Below, in pieces: positions 24,036 to 34,840 of a stretch of DNA of 64,000 nt (position 1 is its first letter; each line of letters starts with the position of its first letter). Position numbers and translations under genes: made by a program. The stretch lies in the NCBI GenBank assembly GCA_963921425.1, contig OY992832.1:30097489-30161488 (forward strand), given 5' to 3'. The notes beneath the pieces were generated by a model that saw only the letters and a list, made by a program, of their open reading frames with translations, was not told the origin of the DNA and did no database searches. The DNA comes from Dryas octopetala. Lineage: Eukaryota; Streptophyta; Magnoliopsida; Rosales; Rosaceae.

Positions 24036-26536
24036 CATGATGAATATAGTGGCTAGGAAGGTAAACACGTGAAAATAATTAAACTTTTCATGAGAAAGTT
24101 GTACCATAGAATTTTATGAATTGAGGTAGGACATCAAATTGGAAGAGGATTACAAGTACATGTGAAAATACAACTAGAACTATGATTCCTGGTTATAAAG
24201 GAATATATCCTTGAGAGGATAACATGTATGAATCCTTATGTGATAAGGATATATCTTTTACAGTTTGGTTTTCCTTAGGTGCTCCCCCCCCTCCCCCTTT
24301 TTTTTTTTTTTTTTTTTGGCGTTTTTGTATTCTAAGAATAGTTGGTTTCCTAGTCTTAGTTGGGTTCTTTAATATATGAATTAGAATAGAACTTTGTGGT
24401 ATTATTAAAAATAAGACCATTGTCACCCTTTGGGAGTGTGTTTGGTAACATTAGTAGGAGAAGCAAAATAGTTCTTTTTTTTTTCTTGGAGAGTTTGAGT
24501 GTGTCAAAAATATGATAAGAGGTAAGTGTGAAATTTTCTTCTTGTATTCTTTTGGGGGAAAGAATTTTAAATTGTGAGAGTTTGAGTGATCGAGCCACAT
24601 GTTTTTCCTCTTGTCTAAGGTAGCAATTAACATTTGCAATTCCTAAATATGTACAAATAATACACCTACTCAGTTAATTTAGAGAAAATGTAGTAACCCT
24701 TAATTATTATATTTTCTCCAAATTAACTGAGTAATTAAACATACTTAATTTATAATTAAAGCCTAAAAATAATTAAATAGAGAAGGTTGATAAAAATACC
24801 TAGTTGACGACCTCCTTTGATTAAATCCTAAATCAAATGGATCAACAAGCTAACGCAAGGGATTAAAGTCTAATTAATAATCAAAATTTAATCTAATTAA
24901 CTTAACCAAATTCAAGGTTCTTAAAGTATCTTACCAGTATATCTTACCAGTATATCTTACCTTCAAGATGAGTCGGAAATTTGGCAGAGTTTCCTTAACA
25001 AACTGCCGAATATTTGATTGTTATGTTATGGATGCAAAATCCTTATTGGGCACTTTATAGAACAATCCAATCAAATATTTAACTTGGAACTTCTTCACAA
25101 TGAAACTTGATCCAAAGAAAATGTTTGAACTAGAGACTCCCAACAAGTAGTTTGTCTCAAAAGGGTAGAATTGAAAACTTCCCAAAATATGGTATATTTT
25201 CACAATTCTCACAATTCTAGAGAGAGAAAGTGTTTTAGAGAAAGATGCTCTCAACTCTCCAAAACCCTGCTAAGAACTTTTGAAGAAAATGGGAGGGGTG
25301 GCCTCCTATTTATAAGGAAAGTGTTGAAAATGGATGGTGGAGATCATCTCTTGAAAATGGGTGGTTAGGATTTTTTTTTTGGGCAATCAAAGGTTGATAT
25401 TTGTCTAAAAATATGCAATCCAAAGGCTAAATTCGAACTGAATCATGCGCTACCCGTCCGGTCAACGCACGAGTTTTTTGTGAGTGTAAATGGATAGATC
25501 CATGGGTAAACGAGTGGAGAAACCCAAGGTAGAAAGGCAGGTCAATGCAATGTCAATGATCGCAGTTTTTCATAGAACCCAAAATATGAAATCTAATCGC
25601 ACTTTGTTTCAAAATATATCAAACATTGCCGAGCGATAGCAGTTTGGAGTGGGTGAACGGCAATTAAAACTATGATTTCAACGTCAGCGTGTTTGGTGAT
25701 GACGTCAGTGCACTTAATTAAAAACAAATCATAAATATAATTATGGCACACAAGTTAAGACACTAGTGTTTTCTAAATGCATATGTGTGTGCACAAGAAA
25801 ATATCCCGGATGAAATTATGTATGATATGATAGGGTTGTCTAGTCACCAAGAGTCTAATTCACTAAGCTACTTACGATCCTAGATGGATAAGAAGTAGAA
25901 TTGTATTTGTAGATGAACTGCGCAGCTCAAATTATAGTAAGGATCATAATGAAAGTAGAATTATGACCAAATTAAACAGACTCATGCATGCATATATTTG
26001 TTAACAAAATAATGTCAATACTAAAATATTGAACTGTACAACCTTGCATATACGTTATCCCTTTAATATTTTGAAAGATTGAACTTTAAGTTGAAGAGTT
26101 TGTACAATTACTTTGCGTTGATGGCTTGGGGGCTTAGCTTTGCAAAGTAGAGTTGACCCCCTAGTGGATAACTTATGCTTTTATAATGGATTGCAACTAT
26201 GCCAAATGAGGTGAATTTTTCTTTAGGAGAGGCCAACGTAGACTTCGCTTTGTCAATGATAGTCTCATCTTCTTACTACCTTTGGGATACGTACATGTGT
26301 TCCCATTAAGAAACAATTAATTAACTTTCATTAACTCCCACAATTATACGTTACTTCAAGAATTAAAAAAAAAAAAAAAATCATCTTTTGAAATAATATT
26401 TAGCTAAATAAAAAATATTAGATTAGTTAGATATTTTTTCTAGCGTGCTTCAAAAAAATATTGACTAAGTATCCTAAGCTCCTAACTAATATTAGAAAAA
26501 AAAAAAAAAATTAGCTTTCTATATTAAGTTGGGCAT
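24036..26536. other. Non-coding repeat belt
   Basis: No gene is visible. It holds a C-run/T-run at 24284-24318. A minus-strand LTR-like stretch lies at about 24770-25760; on the minus strand it has a TATAAATAGG box near 25307, and its layout resembles the LTR at 52250-54558. Poly-A runs lie near 26366 and 26495. The LTR-like stretch could not be given ends. Confidence 0.4.
24668..24731. repeat. Short near-perfect hairpin
   Basis: The arms ACTCAGTTAATTTAGAGAAA… (24668-24689) and …TTTCTCCAAATTAACTGAGT (24710-24731) pair over 22 bp with one mismatch, which would be a G·U wobble in RNA, around a 20-base loop. It is probably the remnant of a small inverted-repeat element. The stem is too short for a typical plant miRNA precursor. 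Confidence 0.7.
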
Positions 26537-27077
26537 ATGGATGGAGGATGTCAAACCTAGTGGTTGATGAGCAAACCAATAATTTGTTTTTGTCACCTTA
26601 TATATGATGAAAAATGTAGTAAACCAAAAGAAACACACACACACACACACACATATATGTATATAATATTAATTACCAATGCACTACTTACATGTGGAAA
26701 ATTGAAAAGAAAATAAATACCATAAATTTTTTATTCTCGTGCTTGGCACACGCTGATAAGGGTTACCAATATATTTTGGAAGTGTGTATCATGAGTTAGT
26801 GTCAATTGACTATAAAAAGTGATAAGTTGTCAATAACACCAACGTTGGAGATGAATTTATGACAAGTTTATCTGGACGTATAAAATAGCAATCATTCATT
26901 GGCCGGAAAATAAGGACAAGTCAATAATCATATTATGAATATATATGGTACCTTTTATAATTAAAAATATATATATATATCAAACATTCTGTAACTAAAA
27001 AAAATATAGAACTTTCCAAAGGTTATAAAATATGTACAACATTTCACTCATTAATTTTTATGTGCTGACTTTTTCCA
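26537..27077. repeat. Direct duplication upstream of the LEC1-type gene, copy 1
   Basis: This 0.54-kb stretch recurs in the same orientation at 29417-29930, sharing for example AAAGTGATAAG(T/C)TGTCA, GAGATGAATTTAT and TATAGAACTTTC. It contains a (CA)n run (26634-26652) absent from copy 2. It is non-coding. Confidence 0.8.
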
Positions 27078-27594
27078 TTTCAATGACTTTAGCGGATTGG
27101 ATCTTTAAATTCAAAAGCCGACATGATTGAAATGGATGGCAGACTCTCTCGCGAGAATGTACATATCCAATATATCCAATCCAATCCAATCCAAGGTAGT
27201 TTGGTTTCATGTTTCTTTGGTTTTGTAAGTTTTTAAAACAATAAATATCATAAGTATTTTAAATTTTTTGATAAAATATATGTTTGGTATAGTATCTACC
27301 AAAACAATTTTCTTTAGCATTCGACTTCATTTCACATATAATTCTATTAGAATTTGTTATTACATTTGATTTGATTATAATTTTTTTATGTTTTATAAAT
27401 TTTTCTTTCATTAAAAAATTTATGGTCCAAACCAGTACATTGGATTCATTCTAATCTCATATTGAATCGGATTGGATTCTAAAATTTATAATCCAATCTA
27501 CATTGGATCAGATGCAGATTGCTAAAAAATTAATAATCTTAAACTTATGAACACCCTTAATCATATGCATGGACAATGTCATACTTTTTTTTTT

Positions 27595-28635
27595 GAAAAA
27601 TTTCATACATACCCAACATTCTTCTTATTTTACCAACCAAATTGTTAATCATGAATGGACAATTATGTTCCATGATGAAATGACCATTGAGGACAAATGC
27701 AACTTAAAAAAAAAAAAAAAAACGTTGTTTCTTTCTATACCCAACATCATATCTTCATCTTCATTTTCATCTTCATCTTCAACATCTTCTATAACCAAAG
27801 TTTTGACCTCATATCATCCAATTAAGTGTTTTAATCCGAATAGAGGATCAAATCATTATTTTCAAGGCTCCAAATAAGGTACGTATGTGTGCCAAATTTT
27901 TGCATTTCTTCGTGAGTATTAAAACCTTGAGCAAATTTGGATTCTCGTAGTGTTCGGTGGATCATTGCCGAACATTTGCATTATGTTTGACAGGTGCCTG
28001 CTGAACATTTTTCATTTTATTCGACAGACACCTGCTGAACATTTGCATTATATTCGGCACGTACCCACCGAATAATGATAGAATATTTAGCAGGTGCCCA
28101 ACGAATAGTGCAAAATGTCTAAAATTATCATACAACCATCGTTTGGTGGGCACCTGCCGAACATCCTATCATTATTCGGTGGACACCTACCTAATATAAT
28201 GCAAATGTTCGGCAGGTGCCTACCGAATAAAATGCAAATGTTCAGTAGGCACATGCCAAACATAATGTAAATGTTCGACACTGGTCCACCAAACACTGCG
28301 CAAACCAAGATTCGTTCATAACATTCAGAACACAAAAAAGTTTGCACACAACCCTCGTTTGAAGGCTCCCAAACGACGATTTTACTCTTCATTCATCAAA
28401 ACAACCTTGATTAGATGATATGAAGACAAAAATTAGTTTAGGGTTTGAAGTTTAGTTATGAGAGTAAGGTTTAAGGTAAGTTTGGGAGGGAGGGAGGTTG
28501 GGTATTATTAATAAGGGTATGATAGTAATTTAGGTTGGGTAAAATGAGGAAATATTAATTTCAAAAAAATGATAGTTAGGTAAATTGAGAAGTTGGGTAA
28601 AATAAGAAGATTTTTTGGTATATATAGAATTTCCC
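27595..28635. mobile_element. Mutator-like non-autonomous element with internal palindromic repeats
   Basis: The left end (GAAAAATTTCATACATACCC, 27595 on) and the right end (…TATATAGAATTTCCC, to 28635) are inverted copies sharing CTTCTTATTTTACC. The right end equals that of the 8984-9482 MITE, and GAGGCTCCCAAA is shared internally. Between about 27950 and 28310 the motif TTCGGCAGGTGCC(T/A)…CCGAACATTTGCAT recurs several times in both directions. The left border lies in a T run, so the target duplication cannot be read. Confidence 0.65.
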
Positions 28636-28636
28636 A

Positions 28637-29411
28637 ATTTTTTTTTTTTTTTTTTTGACCAAAAGAGAAACATTTCATTAGAACTAGAAAGAAGGACAAT
28701 CCAAAAGCACTTGTGCCCCTAACCAATTAAGAAGGAACATAGGACCCCCAACTTTGGAAAGAACCACAGTGCAAAGCATGAAGAGTAAGCAAAGTGAGAA
28801 GCCACATTACAAAACCGAGACACAAACTTACAAGAAGAATTCAAACAATTAGTCCACCAAAATTACTTAGCTTCATCCAACAAATGTCTATCATAGGCCA
28901 AATCCAACTCAACCCTGTTAAAACAAGTGACAATAGAACGTGCATCTGATTCCAACAAAATATAGTTAAATCCAGCCCCCAAAGAAAACTCAATCCTACG
29001 CAAGATTGCCAATACTTCAGCTTGTTGCGGAGAGGTGATGCCGATGAGAGGAAGGGTCATAGCCACCACAACCTCCCTCATCCAATCACAGACAATAGCA
29101 CCAACACCAACACCACCAGCCCCAGAAACGGTATCATAAGAGCCATGCATCAACATTTAGCTTGTAATTAACACCCCTCCGGAGAGGCGCACCAAACCTC
29201 CACAATAGGCGGAGCTAGCCTGGCTCTCTTGGAAAGACATTGAGCAGCCCCGTACTCACTATGATATCGCAAAGCCACCTCACATACATAGTCAAGTGGC
29301 ACAAAAGGTTTGTTATGCACAAAGACATTGAGCTCATACCATAGCCGCCACAAGATAATCAAAAACTGCTCAAACTCGATAATAGACAAAACAGTATAAC
29401 AAAACTCCAAT
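28637..29411 (-). mobile_element. 5'-truncated LINE (non-LTR retrotransposon) 3' end
   Basis: Minus-strand frames encode the tail of a plant LINE ORF2. The first is a C-terminal linker (29168-29410, …ILWRLWYELNVFVHNK…). The second is an RNase H-like domain (28863-29156) with GVGVGAIVCDW, QQAEVLAILRRIEF and LESDARSIV, the usual DxD/E-type layout of the RVT_3 RNase H fold. A T run at 28637-28656 on the + strand is the poly(A) tail. Endonuclease and RT are missing, and a stop lies between the two frames, so the copy is dead on arrival. Confidence 0.8.
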
Positions 29412-29416
29412 TATTT

Positions 29417-29930
29417 GAGTGGAGAATGTCATAATTAACGGTAGATAAGTGGACCAATTATTTGTTTTGTCACCATACATATAATGAAAAAAAAATAGTA
29501 AACCAAAGGAAACACATATATAGATTTTACCAATGAACTACTTACACGTGGAAAATCGACAAGAAAATAAACACCTTGTGTTTGACACACGCTTATGACC
29601 ATCATCGATAAATTTAAATTTGAATGCGTGTATTCTGAGTTGGTGCCAATGGATTATAAAAGTGATAAGCTGTCAGTAACGCCAACTTTAGAGATGAATT
29701 TATCACAAGTGTATCTAGACGTAGAAAATAGTAATCGTTCATTGGAAAACAAGGACGAATGATTACTCATATTATAAATATGTTACCTTTCGCAAGAAAA
29801 AACAAATATGACACATTTTGTAAGGAAAAAAACAAATATGGGAATTCCGTGACTAAAAAACAAATATAGAACTTTCTAAAAAATACTACGTAAACCTTTC
29901 ACCCATTTATATGCGCTGATTTTACAAAAA
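29417..29930. repeat. Direct duplication upstream of the LEC1-type gene, copy 2
   Basis: This is a diverged copy of 26537-27077, about 2.9 kb downstream in the same orientation. It begins within a few bases of the LINE junction, so the LINE and the Mutator-like element lie between the two copies. It ends about 0.7 kb before the start codon of the NF-YB gene and could carry distal promoter sequence. Confidence 0.8.
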
Positions 29931-30539
29931 AACCCCACTTAACATATGGATTTATTGAAAATATACTAAATTACACAATTTGTAACAATTATATTAGAAA
30001 AAATGCAAAAAGAAAGAAGCTTATGAGGTGCATAATTATGTGTCCTAACAAATTATAGGATAGATGGTTTTCTTTTCTAAAAAATGAATATAAAAAAGAA
30101 AAAGAAAACAAGGAATAGTAACTATTATATTAGTGAAACCAAAGTAATGTAGAGGGAGAATACTTCAAAATATTTTCAAGGGAAATTTGACAAGAGCTCA
30201 TAATTTAAAACCCAAAGAAATTGAAGAAGTGCATAATTCATAAAATAAAACAAAAACACTTTCTTAAATTTGAGTGTTGGGGGCAAAATGGTAATGTCCA
30301 ACAACAAGTCAATCCTCTCAGTCTCCAAAACAGAAATCGCTGTCATTAAACAAGGGCCATGTAGTGCCTTAATTGCTTTTAGCCCCTAGTAATCAAATCC
30401 AAGTCCAGGGACTTGACCGGCCACCTACTACTCCCGGTAAAGGCATCCCCCTTGTCCAATAAGAGAGGCAGTTGTGACCGGTTATTCTGGGTTTCTCGTT
30501 TACAACGCCGGCCCCACTTGGACCCTACCCGTGCTACTC
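29931..30539. other. Proximal upstream region of the LEC1-type gene
   Basis: No coding sequence. AT-rich to about 30290, then a more balanced, higher-complexity stretch (30290-30540) that looks like a conserved proximal promoter. No specific factor site is claimed. Confidence 0.4.
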
Positions 30540-30545
30540 TATAAA
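30540..30545 (+). promoter_or_regulatory. TATA box of the LEC1-type NF-YB gene
   Basis: CTCTATAAATTCAC contains a consensus TATAAA 112 bases before the ATG. It predicts a start of transcription near 30570-30580 and a purine-rich leader of about 80 bases without upstream ATGs. Confidence 0.65.
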
Positions 30546-30656
30546 TTCACTTGACTAGACCACTCCCCACTTCAGAGACAACTAAAATAAAAATAAAAAA
30601 TTAAAAGAAAAAAATCAGAGAAAGAGAAAGAGTGAGACTGTGAGAGAGACACCACC

Positions 30657-30870
30657 ATGGAACGTATGGGTAGCTTTCGCAGCAGACATGCAAAATCAAG
30701 CCCTGGTATATGGCTCTCTTTTTATTTATTTATTACTGTATTTATTTATATCTACATCTTACATCTGTATCTTGATGCTATAAATTTGGTGGATTTATGA
30801 TTTTTTTTTCTTTGATTTTCTTATTAATTTGTTTATATGGATTCGCATGCATATTTTTCTTCTTCTTCTT

Positions 30871-30912
<42 letters not shown>

Positions 30913-31128
30913 CTTTTCCAATATATATTTTTTTTTTCCAAGGCCTTTGTTTTTCTAAACATGATGTATGAATGATATTCTCAAAGCCTTTCCTTTGGAT
31001 CCTGCATTTTGTGGGTTTTGCATGCAAGTCCATGTTTTTCTTCAGCTAGCTCTCCATCTGTTTTGGTATTTATCTCTCTATCTGTTTAGGTTTTTGAGGG
31101 CTGCTGGGATCGATCAAGATTTTTTTTG

Positions 31129-31171
<43 letters not shown>

Positions 31172-33951
31172 CTTTTTTTTGGGTGCAAGTCTGTGTTTTA
31201 TTTTTGGTAAAAGGGTGGGGTGCAAGCCTGTGCTTTTGTTTGTGTATGGGGAAGCACTCTGTTTCTTTTTTGCTTGAAAAAAAATAGAAAATATAAAAAA
31301 TTTTGGTCACCTTCTTTACCTTATCTTGGTCTGGTTTTGCTGTAACGTTGCCCAATATTGGTTCTATTTTTTGGGTCCTTTTTTTGTTTTGGCCAGGTTA
31401 TTTTTTGGGTTCTTGATTTGATGTAGTGTATATGGGTTGATTTACATATGAAATCAGCCTCCGGCCTCCTTCATTCTTTTAAATTTTTTCTCAGCATTTG
31501 TTTCAAGGCCTACATGCCTTACTATGACTCTATCCTTTCTAAGCCATATATCATATATGTATATGTGCCTATTTATTGTCTGATTAATTCATTTATATTA
31601 TGGAAAAAATTAATTCCATGAGATCGATCTGCCTTTTCTTTTCATTTTTGCAAACCCACTTAATCGGTTTGCTTAATTCATTAAAAAATTTTGTACTTTT
31701 TTCTTCTCTGAAAGATTTTCTAGCTAAGAAATCCATCTGAACCAAATGTATTTTGGTCAAGAAGCAGGCTCTATATGTATACGTATATTTAGATATGAAA
31801 TCATTTTTTTCATAAAATAAAAAGAAAAGAGTTGTACTTAAATCTTAAGCAAACTAGCTAGAAGGTCCAAATAGTAGCACATGAAAAACCTGGAGGAGGT
31901 GAGAGGGTTTTGGCTTGGGATTACCAAGCCAATAAGGCTTGGGGCCTAAAGAAAAAGAAGAAAAAAAAAGGAAACGAGTTTTGAACAGTGGGAGTAGGTG
32001 TGTGGGACCCAGAAAAGGTTGTTGTTTCTGTGTGGGACCCTTTTTTTGGTGCTTAAAATGACCATTTTTTGCATCCACGGTGGTACGTGGGCTGGCGAGC
32101 GCGTGAGATGTCAGTTTTATTCTCTTTATTTTCTTATCTGGCCGTAGAAACAGACACAAATAGAGTGAGAAAGAGGAACATGTTTTTCTAAAAGACTGGG
32201 ACCTTTTTCTCTTTTGTCTTGATTGGGGCAAGCTAATTGGTTTAGCTTGGTGAGACGCGCGTGAAATGTGACGGGTTATCTTCTCTACCTTAGCACCATT
32301 ACTTGATACTTGATAGTTGATATAGATTCCCAATTGTTTTTCAATATTTCTTCTGTTTTTCACTTTCATTTTTTATAATCGGCCCATATAAGTATTAGGC
32401 TCAATTACAAAATACACTAATTAATTATAAGTGGTATTTCAAATTAATTTATGAACAAAAAAATATTTTAGAGTGGTCTATTAATTAATAGAAAGCTACA
32501 AAATAGTATATGTATTATGAATTTCATAAAAAAAAAAAAAGTTAAATGCCATTTTGGATAACAATGAAGTGAAATTTTTTGAATAATGTGGACACCAAAT
32601 TTATTCCACATAGATTAATAATGTCATATTGTTTTAAAAAATAATAAATAAAAAACTAACAAAACTTTTAAATCCTTTAAAAATAAAATTAAATATGATA
32701 TCATCAATCCATGTGGTTTAAATTTGGTATCTACATCATTCAAAAAATTCATGTCAGCACTGTCTACACTAGCATTTAATGTCCTTATTAACAAAATTTA
32801 TAACGAATGTGCTATTTTGTAAATTTCTATTAGTTAGTAGACCAATCTGAAATATTTTTTTATTAATAGACCAATCTGAAATACTCCCTATAATTAATTG
32901 GTGTAGTTATAATTGAGCCTAAGTATTATAATAAATCTCATGCGTTTGATGTTTCTATTTGTCTACAAAATTAATGATTCGCAGTTTCACACCCATAAAA
33001 ACACAGACCTTGATTAATACGTTGATATCCTTCTTACCCATTAATAAACAGACTCAGAATTTGTTAATTTCAATGTTTCTCGGATAAGTTTTGTATGACT
33101 TCTAGCATAAAAAATGTATATATATATATATATATATTATTTTATTTTTTTGTGAGTGTAGCGGGTCTCATTTATGATCGTATCTGTACAGTGATTAATT
33201 GCTTGAGACTTACATTTCCATTTCAGTGAAGAACACAGCGCAGGCCAGTAACTCCAACACCCAAAAGGACAATGCAGAAAACACCAGCAACACTGTGGCC
33301 AACGCCGTAGCTAACAGCAGCGGCGTTGGCGCAGAAAAGAGCGGACCTCTGCAGCCGTGCATGGTACGCGAGCAGGACCAGTACATGCCAATAGCCAATG
33401 TGATACGCATAATGCGGCGCATTCTACCGCCCCATGCGAAAATCTCCGACGACGCCAAGGAGACGATCCAGGAGTGCGTGTCGGAGTACATAAGCTTCAT
33501 CACTGGAGAAGCCAACGAGCGGTGCCAGCGCGAGCAGCGCAAGACTGTGACGGCCGAGGACGTTCTGTGGGCCATGGGGAAGTTGGGCTTCGACAACTAC
33601 GTCGAGCCCTTGACTATTTTTCTCAACCGCTACCGTGATGCTGAGACTGACCGCGGTTCCATGCGTGGTGACATGTCGTTTGTGAAGCGTGAGCTGCGTG
33701 CAATGGATCATTATGGGCCTGCTCCACCGCAAGTTGGGATGATGGGCCCCCCGCCGCCTTATGGGCCTATGGGCTTCCCTATGGGCCCTCCTCCTCCTCC
33801 TCCTCATCCGGCTATGTTTGAGGCAATGGCGGGTGGGTACTTCAGGGATGGGTCGGGTGCTGGCGGAGCTGGAGCTGGATCGTCCTCCTCTTCCCCCCTT
33901 CAGAATCAAAATGCTTTGGGTGCCTTTGACCCCTTTGCTCAGTTCAAGTGA
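30657..33951 (+). CDS. LEC1: NF-YB transcription factor subunit, LEC1 type
   Basis: B subunit of the CCAAT-binding NF-Y complex. LEC1-type members pair with NF-YC and drive embryo and seed-maturation programmes (family knowledge). Two exons, 30657-30705 and 33227-33951, join in phase 1 to give 257 aa. The ATG sits in ACCACCATGG with no upstream ATG in the leader. The histone-fold B domain spans about residues 64-154, from [18 protein letters not shown] through [20 protein letters not shown]. In KISDDAKE, residue 91 is Asp where non-LEC1 NF-YBs carry Lys, the known LEC1-class marker. The short N-terminus begins MERMGSF, and the C-terminus is Pro/Gly-rich, ending AFDPFAQFK much like LEC1's AFDHYGQYK. 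The unusually long 2.5-kb intron holds CT repeats, RY-type motifs and a MITE. LEC1 against LEC1-LIKE is not certain; the C-terminal end favours LEC1. Confidence 0.9.
30875..30909. repeat. (CT)n microsatellite in LEC1-type intron
   Basis: A dinucleotide CT run preceded by TCT repeats (from about 30858), about 170 bases into the intron. Confidence 0.9.
31133..31167. repeat. Second (TC)n microsatellite in LEC1-type intron
   Basis: A pure TC run of about 35 bases. Together with 30875-30909 it gives the 5' part of the intron two GA/CT tracts, which in plants can bind BPC-type GAGA factors; that role is inference. Confidence 0.85.
32398..32919. mobile_element. Mutator-type MITE in the LEC1-type intron
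   Basis: The element is 522 bp, with ends GGCTCAATTA and TAATTGAGCC and inverted arms of about 60 bp. It is flanked by a perfect 9-bp direct repeat TAAGTATTA at 32389-32397 and 32920-32928. It lies 307 bases before exon 2 and is non-coding. Confidence 0.9.
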
Positions 33952-34840
33952 CAAACTAGCTGACCACTAACTGCAGCTAGCAGTTATGGAAATAATATGC
34001 ATGCTGACCAAAATAATAAATGAGTAAAGACATTACCATAATAAGAATTGGTTTATTGCATTTATTTTAATTAGTATGTTTGGCAGAGATGGAGAAAATT
34101 AAGTAGTTGTTTCTCCTCTCCTACTCCCCTCATTTTTGTTCTAGGCTTAATTTTTTTCAAATGTACTGTGAGGACTTCTATATGTTAAATGAGCTAAGCA
34201 ATGTTTAATTGTATCCCTTTATACTTGTTTTTTTTTTTTTTTTTACAAATTAAATGAGGTAAAAAATCAACCATGAATACATGTATCAGTTTCACCTTCT
34301 CATATTTCCTACACTACTTTTCATAAACCTTATTCATTTTTGCTGAAAAAAAAGACACCATTCCATAAATTGACAGATCGAATTGCTAGCTCTCTTCAGC
34401 TTTCTTGCTTACGAATTTTAGTTATAGTTTCCATTGTAATGAATTGATAGAACTCTAGCTAAGACTAATTAAGGCATGTTCTTTATTATGTAAGTGAATT
34501 GTTCTTTGCAATTGATCCATTACATGTTTATTGTATACTCTTTTATCATTGGTTGTTCCATCTTCTTTCCATTAATTCTTTGAGATAATTGTTATTAAGT
34601 TCTGCAATTTTTTCATGAGTTCAATTATATATATTGATCTCATTGTTAAGAATTGACTTAATATTCTTTTAAATTAAAAAGCATCTTTAGTTAGAAAGTA
34701 ATTTCTGGACAACCATTGATGGAAGATGATATAGAAAAATAAATTTGGAATTCATTTCTTCATTTTCCAGGTAAAATTACTCTATATATGTTAATTTTAA
34801 TCGAGACAAAATTTGGATCAAAGAATATGAAACATACTTT
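33952..34840. other. 3' flank of the LEC1-type gene
   Basis: AT-rich non-coding sequence with a T run (34229-34244) and AATAAA-like words soon after the stop (33 to 70 bases downstream), which could serve for polyadenylation. Nothing else is recognised. Confidence 0.5.

Noticed and set aside
24668-24731. miRNA precursor
   Set aside because: A 22-bp stem with a 20-base loop is shorter than typical plant precursors, and no flanking lower stem is seen.
27950-28310. CRISPR-like look of repeated palindromic motifs
   Set aside because: The units vary in sequence, orientation and spacing, and lie inside a plant transposon; CRISPR arrays are prokaryotic and have constant repeats.
31854-32369. 171-aa minus-strand open frame
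   Set aside because: It lies inside the intron of the LEC1-type gene and is lysine/serine-rich from AT and pyrimidine tracts. It has no recognisable domain, and nothing suggests it is expressed.
33424-33954. 176-aa minus-strand open frame
   Set aside because: It is the shadow of the GC-richer NF-YB exon on the other strand; its arginine and serine runs follow from the codon bias of the real gene.
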